Assembly (NCBI GenBank): GCA_025677815.1
Contig: JAIXMP010000013.1
Span: 930,001 to 994,000, forward strand
From: Phascolomyces articulosus
Taxonomy: Eukaryota; Mucoromycota; Mucoromycetes; Mucorales; Lichtheimiaceae
Direction of reading: 5' to 3'
Length of the DNA: 64,000 nt
In this document: positions 13,637-26,863 of the stretch, one piece after another
Layout: every line of letters begins with the position of its first letter
Position numbering within the stretch: position 1 is the first letter of the stretch
Position numbers and translations under genes: made by a program
Notes under the pieces: generated by a model
Database searches by the model: none
What the model saw: only the letters and a program-made list of their open reading frames with translations
Told to the model about the DNA's origin: nothing

Positions 13637-13748
13637 ATTACTGTTTACGGTAATCATCAGAGAGATACAACACCTTTGTGTGCTTGTCTCCTGATCACTC
13701 TCCATCCGACAAGGTGGGAGAGTTTCTTATCTCGCCTAAACCTTTTTT
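13637..13748 (+). ncRNA. Candidate structured RNA ending in a T-run
   Basis: Three consecutive hairpins can be drawn by hand. ATTAC (13637-13641) pairs with GTAAT (13650-13654). CAGAGAGA (13658-13665) pairs with TCTCCTG (13687-13693) with one bulged A. ACTCTCC (13697-13703) pairs perfectly with GGAGAGT (13717-13723). A TTTTTT run follows at 13743-13748, as in RNA polymerase III termination. Base composition is less AT-rich than the surroundings. I could not match it to a known snRNA or to a convincing C/D-box snoRNA, so identity is open. Confidence 0.25.
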
Positions 13749-15183
13749 AATAAGTCTGTATTACTAGTTAGCTATCTATTTAGTACAAGTATTACTATAC
13801 AGCAATGAAAATAAGATATGAAACACGAAAGAAAAATAGTTTAGTAAGAGATAACCCGTGTGTGTATGATAAAATACCGCATAACAAATAATAATAAAGA
13901 AGATCGTCCCTCTCACTCTATTCTTCCTCTATGATAATTACCTTATATTAAATAGTCATTCATTTGATAAATAACAAAAAACCAAAGAAAGAATAATTAA
14001 TTAATATTTTTTTTTGGCTTGGGAAGAAGAAAAACGCTCAAAATTTTGTTGTTTCCTTTCATCCGCGTGATAAACGATCTGGACCCCAAATGAAAATGGA
14101 TTTGGCTGTGTCACTTTTTTTTTGTACTAATATTATAAAACAAGAACACTCGATTGTCAGCATTGAAAAATTGCCTTTTTTAATATAGTCATATGGAATT
14201 ATGCAGCCTTTCTTGGGAAGTAATTCTTCATTATTCACCATATGAATAATAATAATAATAAACTATATATTAATTATGAGTTTTTCAAGATCTCAACCAT
14301 TCAATGTAATCTTGATAATCATTTATTATAGTCATTAGTGGGTTTCATTTATAATTTTTATATATAAATAGTTCCGCCACACCCCACATAAATAATTTCT
14401 TGATGCGCCGCAGGGATGTTGTTGTCGCTTGCATTGAAATAGAACCCACCAATCATTTCTTTCATAGAAAACGGTGTCACAACAAAACTAGTGTTAGTCA
14501 TCCACCTCCACAGATATATTCTATACGTGGCAACTACAATAACAACAGTAATGGATTCTTTGACCAATGATAATAATCGTTTTATTTGAGTGATCAATAA
14601 ACATTCATGGTGAAAAATTTGAATTACACAAGAATAATATAGTTGGGTGTATTCCCAACAGACTGGTATTCGGTTCATAAGGACAAGGATCGATAATCTC
14701 TTGACAAGGATAGTTGGATGTGCGCCAATTCATTCTTCTCAAGAAACCCGAATGTTTTTTTTGGGGGGTTATATATATTATCCTTTCGGCGAATGGATGA
14801 TATATATTCTATCCTGTTGTACCCGACTGTGTATTTTCTCGGAATTGAAAAGAGTCATGGTCCGCATTTAATTCTTCATGATGGCTCAGCTATTATTACT
14901 TGCCATATTTAAAAATGTATATATTAATAACCAAGCATACTTTTTATTTTTTATGGAATAGTGCCATTGTTTTTTTTGGATAGTGAATTGAACCATGTGG
15001 GCCATTGGAAGCAATAATAGTATCATCATCATCGTGTCATTTCTATGTTATGTATGCTAAACCATGGCATTATATAGAACAGGAATTAAAAAACAGCCAG
15101 AGATAACATAAAATAACCAATTTATTATCATCACCATACAAATGTTTATTATATAGCAAATCAACACGAAAAAAAAATCTTTT

Positions 15184-15684
15184 TTATTCTGCAACCTTTG
15201 GATTATTGGTCCGTTGTAAATAAGTCTCGCCGTCCTCCATCAATGAGCGTGGAATAGAGCTTTTTGTTATTTCATCATTGATTACTTTGTTGACCATTCC
15301 TCTTTGTACTTTAAAATGGTGATATCCAAAGATAAATGATAATAAATAATTATAATGTAAATGAATACAACGTAGTTGTAGTATGCGTAAATGAGCCGTG
15401 GATAATGATAATGAAAAACTGTATAGTAATTTGACTTGGTGAAAGTAGGATGTAATATTCGGGATTAGCGTGAATTCTGTGGCACTTTGGAATAAAGTAA
15501 TGGATGATAATTGCGCCATACGTATTTGAGTACCCGGCAGCAGCACGTCCTTCATTATAACACTCTTTCCAGATCATTCGCTTTTTACTAGAGTTACGAT
15601 CTTTAATATATTTTTCTGCCCATTCAAAATCAGAATACTTTAGTTGTGGCGGGTCAAACTCGTGTATCTTCTTTAAGTCTCTCT
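15184..15684 (-). pseudogene. Decayed coding segment, unidentified
   Basis: Read on the minus strand, 15684 to about 15490 is open and protein-like (pieces: KKIHEFDPPQLKYSDFEWAE, YIKDRNSSKKRMIWKECYNE). A second frame, 15555-15184, continues with LRR-like Leu-spaced sequence and ends in MEDGETYLQRTNNPKVAE then stop. The two frames overlap, so one gene would need a frameshift or an unseen intron near 15550. No family recognised. Composition suggests former coding DNA rather than chance. Confidence 0.35.
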
Positions 15685-16139
15685 TTTATTTGAAAATGAA
15701 AAAGTCCCCAAAGAATGATTCAAAGTTGAAGTGTTCGAATGTTCTACAAGTACAATTCATAATCATCATTCTGAGGTTTGAGTTCTGTTATTTATTTTGG
15801 TGGAATAGCGTGTATATATGAACAAGAGAAGATATAGTTGTGTGTTGTTTGCATTGTCTAATATTGCCTGCCAATGATAAGAAGAATTTGAGAGAGAGAA
15901 AAAATGAATAGAAATTGTTTTTGTAGTTATAAAAAATGAAAAATAGGATCAAGCCTTTTTCAGTTTGATTTATAGTCGAAAGACTCAATACATTACTGTT
16001 TAACATGTAATAAAAGGTTGAAGTCAGACTCCGTACACGTAAATACGTATATATATATATATATTACTCAACGATCTATCGTTACCTGACTAGTAAGAAC
16101 AAGGACAAATATACACATATGCACGTATATATACTCTTT

Positions 16140-16491
16140 CTATTTCACTCTATTTGTACCTTTTACCCCTCTTTCTACTATTACTTCCAATACTTTGATA
16201 TCCGTGAATGATTTTACTTGATGTATTGTTTCAATTGAGTTTGAAGTATATTGGTGACAAAGATGGATGTCATCAATACCATCAACCATCCAAGTAGGAA
16301 TCAACAAATAATGTTTCCAAATCTTCGGCATCCTTTTCATTAAAAACGTTATAATCATCATAACGCTTTTCGTGATGTTCGGCACTAAGGTTCGATCCAG
16401 AACCTTCTTCATCATCATCGGTGTAATAATTTGAATATTGTTCTTGTTCTTCGTAAATTTTGTCAATTATACGAAATCCGTCTTTCTGCAT
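16140..16491 (-). pseudogene. Decayed acidic coding segment, unidentified
   Basis: The minus-strand frame from 16491 to 16282 is hydrophilic and acidic (KDGFRIIDKIYEEQEQYSNY, then EKDAEDLETLFVDSYLDG) and stops. A second frame continues without a break from the same point to 16140 (GIDDIHLCHQYTSNSIETIH, then FTDIKVLEVIVERG). A single frameshift near 16285 would join them. The second half is Leu/Ile-spaced like an F-box/LRR tail, so it may be a relic of that family together with the segment at 15.2-15.7 kb. This link is inference. Confidence 0.35.
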
Positions 16492-17247
16492 CTAGATACT
16501 GGAGACACACTTCTATCCCTTTTCTCTCCACTTGCTCTATCTTCATCACTTCATTTTCTTATCAGATTCCTTATTCCTTTTGAATTATTTCTCATAATAT
16601 TATAATTGTTGTTCGTAGTACATTTTTTGTTGTCACTTGCATTCAGCGAATTCTCAACACCTTTTGGGTTTTGTTACGTATTAATGTATTATTTTCATTC
16701 TATATATCTTGCGTTAATCAGGACAATCGCTTTTGATCATATACTTCGTTGAGATCTTTTAAAAAAATTGAAGTGCTTGTAAACTATTGTCCTATTATTC
16801 TTTGGCTTTCACATTCACTTGAAATTGAAAAATTGGATGCTTGATATATTGTTATTGAGACATCATTTTATATCGTCTTTAGGTTTTACTTTTCTTTTTG
16901 GTAGTAGTAGTAATAGTAGTAGATTCATAGTATGCATAATGATGAATATTAAGTTGTATATATATATGAACATATAAACACATTTTGATATGTCATAAAA
17001 AAAATGGAATCCATTTAGCCTTTTTATAAAGGGGGGTCCGATCGGAAGTTAATTTTTTTTTACAATTTGCATAAACTCTCTCTCTCTTCCAAGCCTCTTA
17101 ACCAAACTCGAGGGGAAACCACTGTCACAAATTTCGAGCCCACTTCCATTTTTGGAATCTATCAAAAAAAAAAAAAGGTTCATGAAAAAAGAATTCTCTC
17201 AAGTGAATTTTTCTTTGTCTTGTCGTCCTTGCATAATAGATAAATAA

Positions 17248-20200
17248 ATGGTGGACGAGAAACCAAAAAAGGCTCATAATGCCCCACAAGCGGGTAAAAA
17301 AGCAGAACGTAAAAAAGAAAAGAAAGCAGGAAAACATTCAAATGCGCCTCAGAATGCAAAGGTAATATAATATATCACCATTAGGGGGGTGTTTTTTTTT
17401 ATTTCGGATCGGTCACTCCAAAAATTGAAACTAACGATTCAAAATGTAGGCATTTACGTTTCAAAGTGCAGGAAAAGCAGAAAAAGCGGCTCGACGTAAT
17501 AATGACCTTGGTCAAAAGAAACTTCATGTTCCTTTAGTCGATCGTACTCCATTGGAAGCACCACCTGTTGTTATTGCTGTCGTTGGACCTCCAGGCGTAT
17601 GTATTTTTTTTTTCGTTGAATTTATGTATAACGTTTGACTATAGATTTTAACTTACACACACACACAATTATATATATATATTTAGACCGGTAAATCGAC
17701 ATTGATTAAATCATTGGTGAAGCGTTATACAAAACATAATCTTGCCGAGATCAAGGGTCCTATTACCGTTGTGAGTGGCAAAAAGCGACGATTGACATTT
17801 ATTGAATGCGCCAACGATATGAATTCCATGATTGACGTGGCCAAAGTAGCCGATCTCGTTTTACTTTTGATTGATGCCAGTTTTGGTTTTGAAATGGTAA
17901 TAAGGAAAAAAAAAGAAACTCTTTTATTCTATTTTATTGATTGAGGAAAGGGAGAAGTCTCATAAAAAAAAGGAAAAGAACAAAAGTAACTTATTATTTA
18001 TTCCATGGTACATATAGGAAACCTTTGAATTTTTAAACATTTTACAGTCGCACGGTTTCCCCAAAGTCATGGGTGTCTTGACGCATTTGGATAAATTCCG
18101 TAACAACAAAGCATTACGAACGACCAAAAAACGACTCAAGCATCGATTTTGGACCGAAATCTATCAAGGCGCTAAACTCTTTTATTTATCTGGTGTTATT
18201 AATGGCCGTTATCCAAATCAAGAAGTACAAAACTTGTCACGATTTATTTCCGTCATGAAATTCCGTCCTTTGGTATGGCGAAATACACATCCTTATGTCG
18301 TGGCAGATCGTGTGGAAGATTTGACTGATCCAGAATTAATTCATCGTAAACCCAACTGTGATCGTACCGTCACATTGTATGGTTATTTAAGAGGTACCAA
18401 TTTGAAACCCAATATGCGTATTCATATTCCAGGCGCGGGGGATCATACCTTGGCCGATGTCTCTGTTTTACCGGATCCCTGTGCATTACCTGATAAAGAA
18501 CGAAAACGTTTGGATGAAAAACACAAGTTGATTTATGCTCCCATGTCAGATGTCGGTGGTGTCATGTATGATAAGGATGCTGTGTATATTAATGTCCCCG
18601 GTCATTTCACAAAGAAGTCAGCATTGGCACCCTCAGAACGTCAAGGGGAAGAAGGAGAAGGAGAAGAGGAGGAGGATGAGGATGTACCTGCAGGTCCAGG
18701 TGAAAAAATGGTCATGGATCTTCAAGATGCTCAAGATACATTGGCAGCACAATTGGCCGAATCTCAATTGCGTATTTTCTCGGGTTCGGCTCCATTACGT
18801 GCTGGTGATGTGAAAAGAGGTGCTATTGATGAAGATGATGAAGAAAGAAGCATTACAGAATCCATTGAAGAGGATGATTCAGGTCGAAAGCGACGACGTG
18901 CTGTTTTTGGTGGCCAAGATGATATGGATGAAGATGATGACGACGACGACGAAGAGGATGAAGACGATGATATGATGATGGATAGTGATATGGAAGAAGA
19001 CGACGATGTCCAAGATGAACATATTCCACAACGTGGCAAGGCATTAAGCAAGTTTGATACACGTAATATTCCACGCAAGGGAGACAAGGATGAAAAAGAA
19101 GATGAATCGAATGAACAAGATGTTCAATTTGCCGATAGTGATAGTGATTTTGGTGGTGAAGACGATGATGAAGACATGATCAATGTGAGTGGTCGCATGG
19201 CACATGATTCAGAAGAGAACGATGAAGAAGAATCTTTGTCGGGTGAATTACGATGGAAAGCCAACTTGAAAGAAAAAGCAAGTCAAATGTTCTTTGGCAA
19301 TCGTCGTGTCAATTTGATGAACCTTATTTATGACCGTGACGACTTGACCCCCGAAGCTATCATTGATGGTGAATATGAAGATAATCAAGAAGATGAAGAA
19401 GAGGATGAAGAAGAGGAAGAATTCTTTACTTTGAAACGTGATCATAGTGGAAAAATCAAGGAAGCCGTCGATTCAGCGCGTGAAGCTGTAGAGGCAGATG
19501 ATCTTGATGTTTGGGGTGAAGAAGAGGTAAATCGCTGGAAAATCTGGGAAGATTTTTTTATTATTATTTGGATAAGGTGGGGATGGGATTTCAGTTTACT
19601 CAAATAATAATACAATGGTATTATTATTTTTTTAGATGCTTGATTCGATTCGCAATCGTTTTATTACTGGAGAAGAGGATGATGGTAAAGGTCAAGCAGG
19701 AGGAGAGGAAGAAGAAGTATTTGGCGATTTTGAAGATCTTGAAACGGGTGAAGGTGCCAATGGTGATGATCAACAACAACCTGAAGAAGAAGAAACAGAA
19801 TTGGATCCTATTGAAGCTGAACGTGCTCGTATTGCCAAACGTAAAGAAGAATTACGTAAAAAGTTTGATGAAGAGTATGGTGACGATGAAGAAGGACCCA
19901 AGTTGGACTTTTATGAACAACGCAAGGCAGAAATTGATAAACAATTGGATGTCAATCGAGCTGAATTTGAAGATGATGATCCACATACGCGTGCCATGGT
20001 AGAAGGATATCGACCAGGCAGTTATGTTCGTTTATTGATCAAAGATATGCCATGCGAATTCATTCAAAACTTTGATCCCGTCTATCCTGTATTGATTGGT
20101 GGGTTATTGACATCCGAAGATCAGTTTGGTGTGGTCCAGGTACGACTCAAGCGTCATCGATGGCATCACAAGATCTTAAAGACCAACGATCCACTTATCT

Positions 20201-21571
20201 TTTCCATGGGTTGGCGACGATTCCAAAGCATTCCTGTTTACTCATTAAATGATGGTACTCGCAATCGTATGCTCAAGTATACACCAGAACATATGCATTG
20301 TCTTGCCACTTTTTATGGTAAGTTTCACTCGTATTATTCTTTATTCGATAAATGTCACACGATTTATATATCTCATTTTTTTCTCTAACAACTTTTTTTC
20401 TGTATAGGTCCTGTACATACACCTAATACTGGCTTCTGTGCTGTACAATCCGTTTCAGATAACAAGACTGTAAGTTCTCAATAGGACTAGAGAGATCAAC
20501 GAGTGTAGTTTATATTGTTGTAAGGATCAAATCGAAATATATTGACATTTTATTTATAAATATAGTCCTCATTCCGAATCAGTGCAACAGGTGTTGTTGT
20601 GGATATCAGTCAATCAGCTGAAATTGTAAAGAAACTTAAATTGACTGGTACACCCTACAAGATCTACAAAAATACCGCTTTTATCAAGGACATGTTCACA
20701 TCTGCTCTTGAAGTTGCTAAATTTGAAGGTGCAACCATTCGTACTGTTTCTGGTATTCGTGGTCAAGTGAAAAAAGCACTTCCGGTAAATATTTTTTTTT
20801 TTTTTCGCTGGGATGATAAAACCACAGGAATGGATTTGATTTTAAACTCTAAATTTTTATTATTTTTTTCTCACCCACTTGATAGAAACCAGAAGGTCAT
20901 TATCGTGCCACGTTTGAAGATAAACTGTTAATGAGTGATATTGTGTTTTTGAGAGCATGGTATCCCGTGAAACCACGTAAATATTATAATCCTGTTACTT
21001 CCTTGTTACTTTCATCCAAGAATGAATGGCAAGGGATGCGATTGACGGGTCAAGTTCGACGTGAATTAGAAATGAGAGCTCCACAAAAAATGGATTCAGC
21101 TTATAAGGTAACACAACAAATGCATACACACACACGCTCATGTGAATCATGATCAAGGTGGAACAAAAGTGATACTAAACAACAACTTTTTATTATTAGC
21201 CAATTGAACGAAAGACACGTCGATTCAATACATTAAAGATTCCCAAATCCCTTCAAGCTGAACTTCCATTTGCATCTAAACCCAAGATAGCCAAATCCTC
21301 CTCCAAGAAATCCTATCTTGCCAAACGAGCTGTTATTTTAGAACCAGAAGAAAAGAAGATTTACACAATGATGCAACAACTGAATACCATCAAGAACGAC
21401 AAGGATAAGAAACGAAAGATAAAGGATACAGAACGTCGTTTGGAAAATATTAAAAAGAAGGCTAAATTGGAAGCAACGAAAGCTGATAAAGAAAAAGAAC
21501 GAAGGAAAGAATATTTCCGCAAAGAACAACGCAAATCAAAATCATCATCATCATCCAAAGCATCCTCATAA
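17248..21571 (+). CDS. BMS1: Ribosome biogenesis GTPase Bms1
   Basis: Nine exons: 17248-17361, 17450-17596, 17687-17896, 18018-19526, 19636-20317, 20408-20469, 20566-20784, 20886-21107 and 21200-21571. They give 1178 aa, the usual length for Bms1. The N-terminus is basic. GPPGTGKST at 84-92 is the P-loop. THLDK near 179-183 is the G4-like motif. [14 protein letters not shown] sequence and the following VTLYGYLRG belong to the AARP2CN domain. Long Asp/Glu tracts lie in the centre (about 350-560). The C-terminal RIBIOP_C part has [16 protein letters not shown] and [17 protein letters not shown], then a Lys-rich tail. Bms1 binds Rcl1 and U3 snoRNP in the nucleolus and drives early 40S processing. 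An intron interrupts the P-loop codons between GPPG and TGKST. Confidence 0.97.
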
Positions 21572-22115
21572 ACCTATTCTTCTTACTAGTATTATTCATT
21601 GTAATAAAAAAATTTATTTATGTCCCTTTGTTTTAACAGTCATCCATCATATATCGTATATATTCTTATTATTATTATTAATAAACTCATCATCATCATT
21701 CCATCTCTATTTTAAACCCTTTTGTTAAACAATACTTTATTAAGAAAAAACCCTGAAGAAAAAAAAGAAGGTTTTCCAGGGAAAAGTATGAATCAGAAGA
21801 ATAAAGTAAAATAGATCAGGGTCCCCATTACGTTGTTATGTAATTTATTTAAAGGGACTTATTTATTTGAATGACAGATTTAGTATATTGACCTAAAACA
21901 GGAAGCAAAACGCTCTCTCACAACATCATCTTTTTATGCACTCAGCCTCATTTGCTTTGTTAAATCAGGAGTTAAGTTAAAAAAAAAAACTATAAAAGCT
22001 TGTGTTTCTAACCTTCCTTTTCCTCCCTCCCCCTTTTTTTCCCTTTCATCTTTTTTATTTTTTATTTGCCTCTTACTTCTCAAACCCTATATATTATTAT
22101 ATAATATAATAATCA
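21572..22115. other. Intergenic region, BMS1 3' to ATG22-like 5'
   Basis: It holds AATAAA at about 21680 after BMS1, an imperfect hairpin of AAAACCCTGAAG and CTTTTTTTTCTTC-like A/T runs near 21745-21775, and a pyrimidine-rich stretch (TCCCTCCCCCTTTTTTTCCC, about 22023-22042) just before the ATG22-like start. The latter looks like a CT-rich core promoter. No gene seen. Confidence 0.4.
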
Positions 22116-24447
22116 ATGTCGTTACGCGATCGATTTCTTGCTGATCCGTTTACTGTAGAAGAGGATGGTGAAGAACATGATGAAACTAAATTAAAACAAC
22201 CTCCTGCAACTCGTAAAGAACTATGGTCTTATTATCTTTATTACAATGGAGTAATGTATCTGATTTTATCATTGTTAAAACAAGAATAATAACAACGGGA
22301 TATATATTAACTTTAATAAAACAGGACAATGGTTATACCATGTTTAGCTATATACCCAATATTTTACAGCAACTTGCTTACATGAATGGGCATAATCCAA
22401 ATACACCTGATATACGCGGATGTGATATGGAAAATACCATGGCACCTTGTAATATTTCTTGGGCCCGTGGTACTTCGATCCCTGTTGCCTCCATGATGCT
22501 TTATGTACAAGCCATTTCATTTTCGATCCAATTTTTATTATTTACAACCTTTGGTAGTTTGGCTGATTATGGTCGATGGAATAGAGATATTTTATTGATA
22601 GCAACAATTATTGGCTGTGCAGCTCAGATTCTACCTATTACATTGGTCAACAATGATGGATCAGGATGGGGTGGTATGATGGCACTTAATATTGTAGCTT
22701 TAATTTCCTATGGTACTTCCTTGGTGTTTTATGGAGCTGCATTCCCTGTGCTAAGGTATGTATTTTTTTTATATATAGAAAAATAAAGTAGAATGTGAAC
22801 AAACAAATAAGCAAAATAAGGATCATTCCACTTATTTAATGTAAATATCCATATAAAGTGATAATTTACCAGCAGTACGTCATGCTTTGACCAATCCAGC
22901 ATTAACTCGCGAAGAAAAATTGACTGTCAGTGAGAAATGGCGAAATTATGTTTCAGCTTGGTCAACTATCTTTTCAAATATTGGATTTTTAGTCATGACT
23001 GGTAATTATTAAAGATTGGATTATTTCCTAAAAAAACAATAATATTACACACTATTAATATTGCTAGAAAAACGTATCATGTGATTATATACTATTATCT
23101 TTTTAGGTGTATTGTCGGGAGCATCATTTTATCCGTGGCACAATGGTGATGTTTTGGGTGTAGATCCACTGTACAACTATATTGGAACAGTCGTATGTGG
23201 TGGTTATTGGGTCTTGAATGCCATTCCTTACTTTATTTTCCGTCCCCGTGGTCGATCGGGTCCACCTCTTCCTGAAGGTTCAAATCATTTTACCATTGGT
23301 TGGAAGTCTATTTTTATTGCATTCAGGTAAAAATATCTATTTTATTTATATGCTATTATCTTTGATCACAAACAACACCAATGTTTTTTTTTACATGTGG
23401 GATAAATATATTTGTATTTATTTATGGGAAGAAGGGCAATGAAAAAAAAAGTTTGTTTTGTTTATTGTTATGGATAGTGATGTTAATGATGATGATTGAA
23501 CGAAGTGGCTGAATTATGCATGAAAAAAAACAAATACTATTTTTTTAGGGAGATTCGTAAACTCAAGTATCTATTCTTGTACATATTCTCTTACTTTATG
23601 TTTTCTGATGCAGTCAATACAACAAATCAAATGATTGCTATCGTTCAAGGTGAAATCACTCAATTTTCAGCTCAGCAAATCACTATTATGAATCTTGTCT
23701 CTGCTGTCACTTCTATTATTGGTTGTCTTGGTTTCCTTTGGCTTTCTAGACGATTTGGTATAAGAACAAAAACAAATCTGTTGATTATTTTGTTCTTGTC
23801 AGGTTTAGTCGCTGCTTGGGGTTGTTTTGGTATTAGTTTGGATAATTTTGGTATCAAGGTAAAGATAACCACAGCATCTCATCCTATTTATGCAAAGAGA
23901 GAGATCATGCGTTTATTTATAGTTTATTAATGACTATTTATATATATATATATATACTATAGAATTCATGGGAATTATGGGCATTTTATGCTTGGAGTGG
24001 TTTATTCACTGCACCCATTTGGGCATGGCAACAAACCATGCTTGCTGAATTAGTTCCCAAAGGAAAAGAAAACTTGTTCTTCGGTTTATTTGGTGTTGTT
24101 AACAAAGCTTCTTCGTAAGTACTTTTTATTTCTTTCTAAAGTATATAGGTGATGCTAACAATATTGTGTATAAAATATATAGATGGATTGGTCCAGTTGT
24201 TATTGGTGCTATTACAGAACATACATCAAATCTTTGGAAAGGTTGGCCTTTTATTCTTGGATTATTCATTATTGCTTTCACTTTGGTTTGCTTGATTGAT
24301 GTGGAAAAAGCAAAACTACAAGTAGAAGAATATCAAAAGGCACATCCTGTCGATGAGAGTGATGACAGTAGTAATGAATATCAACAGCAACTTGAAAAAA
24401 CAGCTGCCAAAACAGAAGATTCTGAGAAATATGCAGTTTCTCCTTAA
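22116..24447 (+). CDS. ATG22-like MFS transporter (vacuolar effluxer family)
   Basis: Seven exons: 22116-22250, 22325-22755, 22859-23001, 23107-23326, 23549-23858, 23963-24114 and 24183-24447, giving 551 aa. The third exon starts at an AAAG acceptor, chosen because it restores DNLPAVRHALTNPALTREE in frame. Diagnostic ATG22-family features are the short N-terminus RKELWSYYLYYNGDNGYTMF, a luminal loop with Cys pairs, and GSLADYGRWNRDILL. Others are VSEKWRNYVSAWSTIFSNIG and WWAFYAWSG-like WELWAFYAWSGLF near the last helices. Yeast Atg22 exports amino acids from the vacuole after autophagic breakdown. Many fungi carry several divergent relatives, so the exact cargo is unknown. The tail after 500 is acidic and Gln-rich. 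Confidence 0.88.
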
Positions 24448-25610
24448 TTGATATAATAACCCAAACCCACATAGTATAAACGCAGAAACATCATCTTCTC
24501 ACTGTTTCTTCGTTTCCAGTTTTATTTTTTTTGTAACAATACATATCATGTAATACTAATTTAGTTCTATGTTTTAATATATTTTTTTATGCTTATAAAA
24601 TAATAAATAAGTTTTGATAATTATGGAATATAATGCATATATTTTTATTACTTGTCAATTTTATACATAGAAGGAAGGAGGAATGGTATTACACAATTAT
24701 TATATAAATAATTACACCTGTGTGTGAAAATGATCATAATAAATAAATCCCTTTTTTTTTAGGTGTATCCAAAAATATATTCTAAATTCGGTCTGCCGAT
24801 GGTGGGTACACAACTTATCTTGTGATGTGTAATATATTTTTATTATTACCAAATCTGCCCATGAGTTGATTGAAGATGTTTTCTAAAACTGATTAATATC
24901 GAAAAGATCTACTATGTACTTGTAAATATCGATTATTACAAGAAGAAGCCGAAAAATTTATAAAAAAAAAACAACTCAAAGATCCTATCTCCAATCCAAC
25001 ATAATGTTTACCAGTTTATAATCTATATATCCAAAGAAAATAACGTATGTCGATTAAATCAACTTCCACCCACAAAGTCATTGTACTATACTCAACTACT
25101 AATAGAAAGGCTATTTTGTGTTCCTTTTAATATATAAACATATTATGCATTACATCTAGTAATCATATATGTTCAACCTAAACTGTTATGCTTAATATGA
25201 GGTATGTACATTTCCTTTGTCAAGTGCATGGCTCATCAAAAAATTGATTGCGATAGATTGGTACTGAGAACTCAAATTCAATGTTTTGGTAAAGAATAAC
25301 ACATTTAAAAAATTAAGGGTTATATACTAGAGGTCGTCGCTTAATCAGAGCTGATTTTATTACGGTTAGTATAATATAATATACAATCAAGAAAAGACCA
25401 CAATCAATATATTTTTTTTCATCAGCAGAAACATTTCTTTCACTGTTATATTATTCTTGTATTCATATATATATAATGATATGTAATGATGCAATTGATT
25501 TATTAAAAGGGAAAAAATGTTTTGCAAATGAATGATAAGGTTATTTATAAATTTAAAAGAAAGAATATGCAAAAAAAAAAAAAAAAATGCAAAAAAAAAA
25601 ATGAAAATTA
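24448..25610. other. Intergenic with a duplicated relic block
   Basis: No intact gene. Around 24915-25015 a short plus-strand reading (CKYRLLQEEAEKFIKKKQLK) looks like coding relic. Similar DNA recurs at 37700-37770, together with further scattered matches (25035-25060 with 37840-37875, and the word CTTAATCRGAGCT at 25341 and 38085). A long A-rich stretch at 25571-25603 marks the 3' side of the adjacent PHD pseudogene. Confidence 0.4.
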
Positions 25611-25614
25611 TGCA

Positions 25615-26135
25615 AATGATACTGTGATTTATTGTTTTGTTTTTTGTCTTTATATTGAGTTTGGCGTTCCTCACAGTACCAATCGCCTATTGGTGCTTTC
25701 TTTAAACCAACACAGGAAACATGAAACCATTGATAATGGTACTATATCAATAAATACATGATAAAGTATATCAGTTTTACTGGATCTTTGTTTTCTTCAT
25801 CATCCTCATTTGTAATTCTTACTTGGCCATTATCGCATTGGATCATTTTTTCCGTGTGCTGCCTGGTTCACGGGAAATGCACCAAATTTCTTCTTCCTCT
25901 TGTTGTTGTTGTTGCAAGTGACGACGTCTTTCAGCACGTCCAGCAGATTGGGGGTCTATAAAAAATGAATGAAAAAGAATTTGTAACACTATCAATATTA
26001 GGTAATAAAAAGATACATACTTGTGCCCGATGGACAAAATGCGCGTCTGTGCGTCCATTTCTTTTTTGATTGCTGTTGCTGACGGGATGATGATGCCGAT
26101 CCTGGAGGTGGAGGAGGTACGGATGGTGGTATCAT
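25615..26135 (-). pseudogene. PHD-finger pseudogene, inverted copy of the gene at 26864
   Basis: All three exons of the neighbouring PHD gene are recognisable on the minus strand with the same splice sites: 26021-26135, 25823-25955 and 25741 downwards. Exon 1 is still open (ATG, then PPSVPPPPPGSASSSRQQQ). Exon 2 keeps AERRRHLQQQQ and EIWCISREPG but then needs a one-base shift to read AHGKMIQCDNG. Three zinc ligands are changed compared with the intact copy: the second Cys to Ser, the Cys that opens exon 3 to Tyr, and the last Cys to Arg. A finger cannot fold normally, so I call it a pseudogene. It stands head to head with the intact gene, with about 730 bases between the two ATGs. Confidence 0.75.
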
Positions 26136-26863
26136 TATTGAAAAAATAACCGTTAGCTATTCATGTTTTTTCTCTTCACATCTATAATAAAACCCAAGTG
26201 TTTATCTGAAGGAAAGTGACATTTTTTATAACAAAGGAGAGAGCAAAAGTGGTCTACAATTTACTTATTATAAAAAAAAAGGGCAATTTTGATCAATTGT
26301 ATTCTCGCCATTGACATCATTATTGTGTGCTAGTATATAAATATATTCAATCATATTGCTTACTAATACGCAATAGAATACTCTGAATGATAAATAGGGT
26401 CATCATTGTGTATAAGTGTATGGCTGTTCTATATGATATATCATAATATAATGATAGAAAGTGACAACAGATCTATTTATCAAAAATAAAAAGGTAAAAG
26501 GAGAGGAGGATGAATCTGTTCTTTTTCTCTGTAGTATTGCAGTAAATTTCAACTCTTCTTTTTCTCTTTCTCGAACAAAAAAAAATTTTATTGCTACAGC
26601 GGTCTCCTTTTAATTTCACGGCCAAAATTCCTATTTTTTTTATGAAAATAAAGAGGTGTGAAAGCAAACAATAACATCTTTACTATGTATTCCTTAGTAC
26701 ATTTTTATATCCCATGGACTAAATTATTGTGAAGATAACGAGGATTGAAAGTTAACGAGTGTGAAATTAACGAGGGTCCACTGTAGCTGGTACATAAATA
26801 TCATCTAGTTCTTTATTATTGATTTTGAGGAGAAAGAGCACAAAAAATTAATTTTCTTCAATA

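Larger units (their letters stand above)
12569..17247. other. 4.7-kb gene-poor region with decayed pieces
   Basis: Spacer between the OXR1-like gene and BMS1. It contains the shared upstream area of the minus-strand TLDc gene, a structured-RNA candidate (13637-13748), and coding-like remnants on the minus strand (15184-15684 and 16140-16491), listed separately. Weaker minus-strand frames at 14059-14241 and 14358-14678 may belong to the same decayed material. The rest is AT-rich, with no gene seen. Confidence 0.5.

Noticed and set aside
14358..14678. 106-codon minus-strand frame
   Set aside because: No recognisable motif; its composition does not separate it from chance. It is mentioned only as possible part of the decayed interval.
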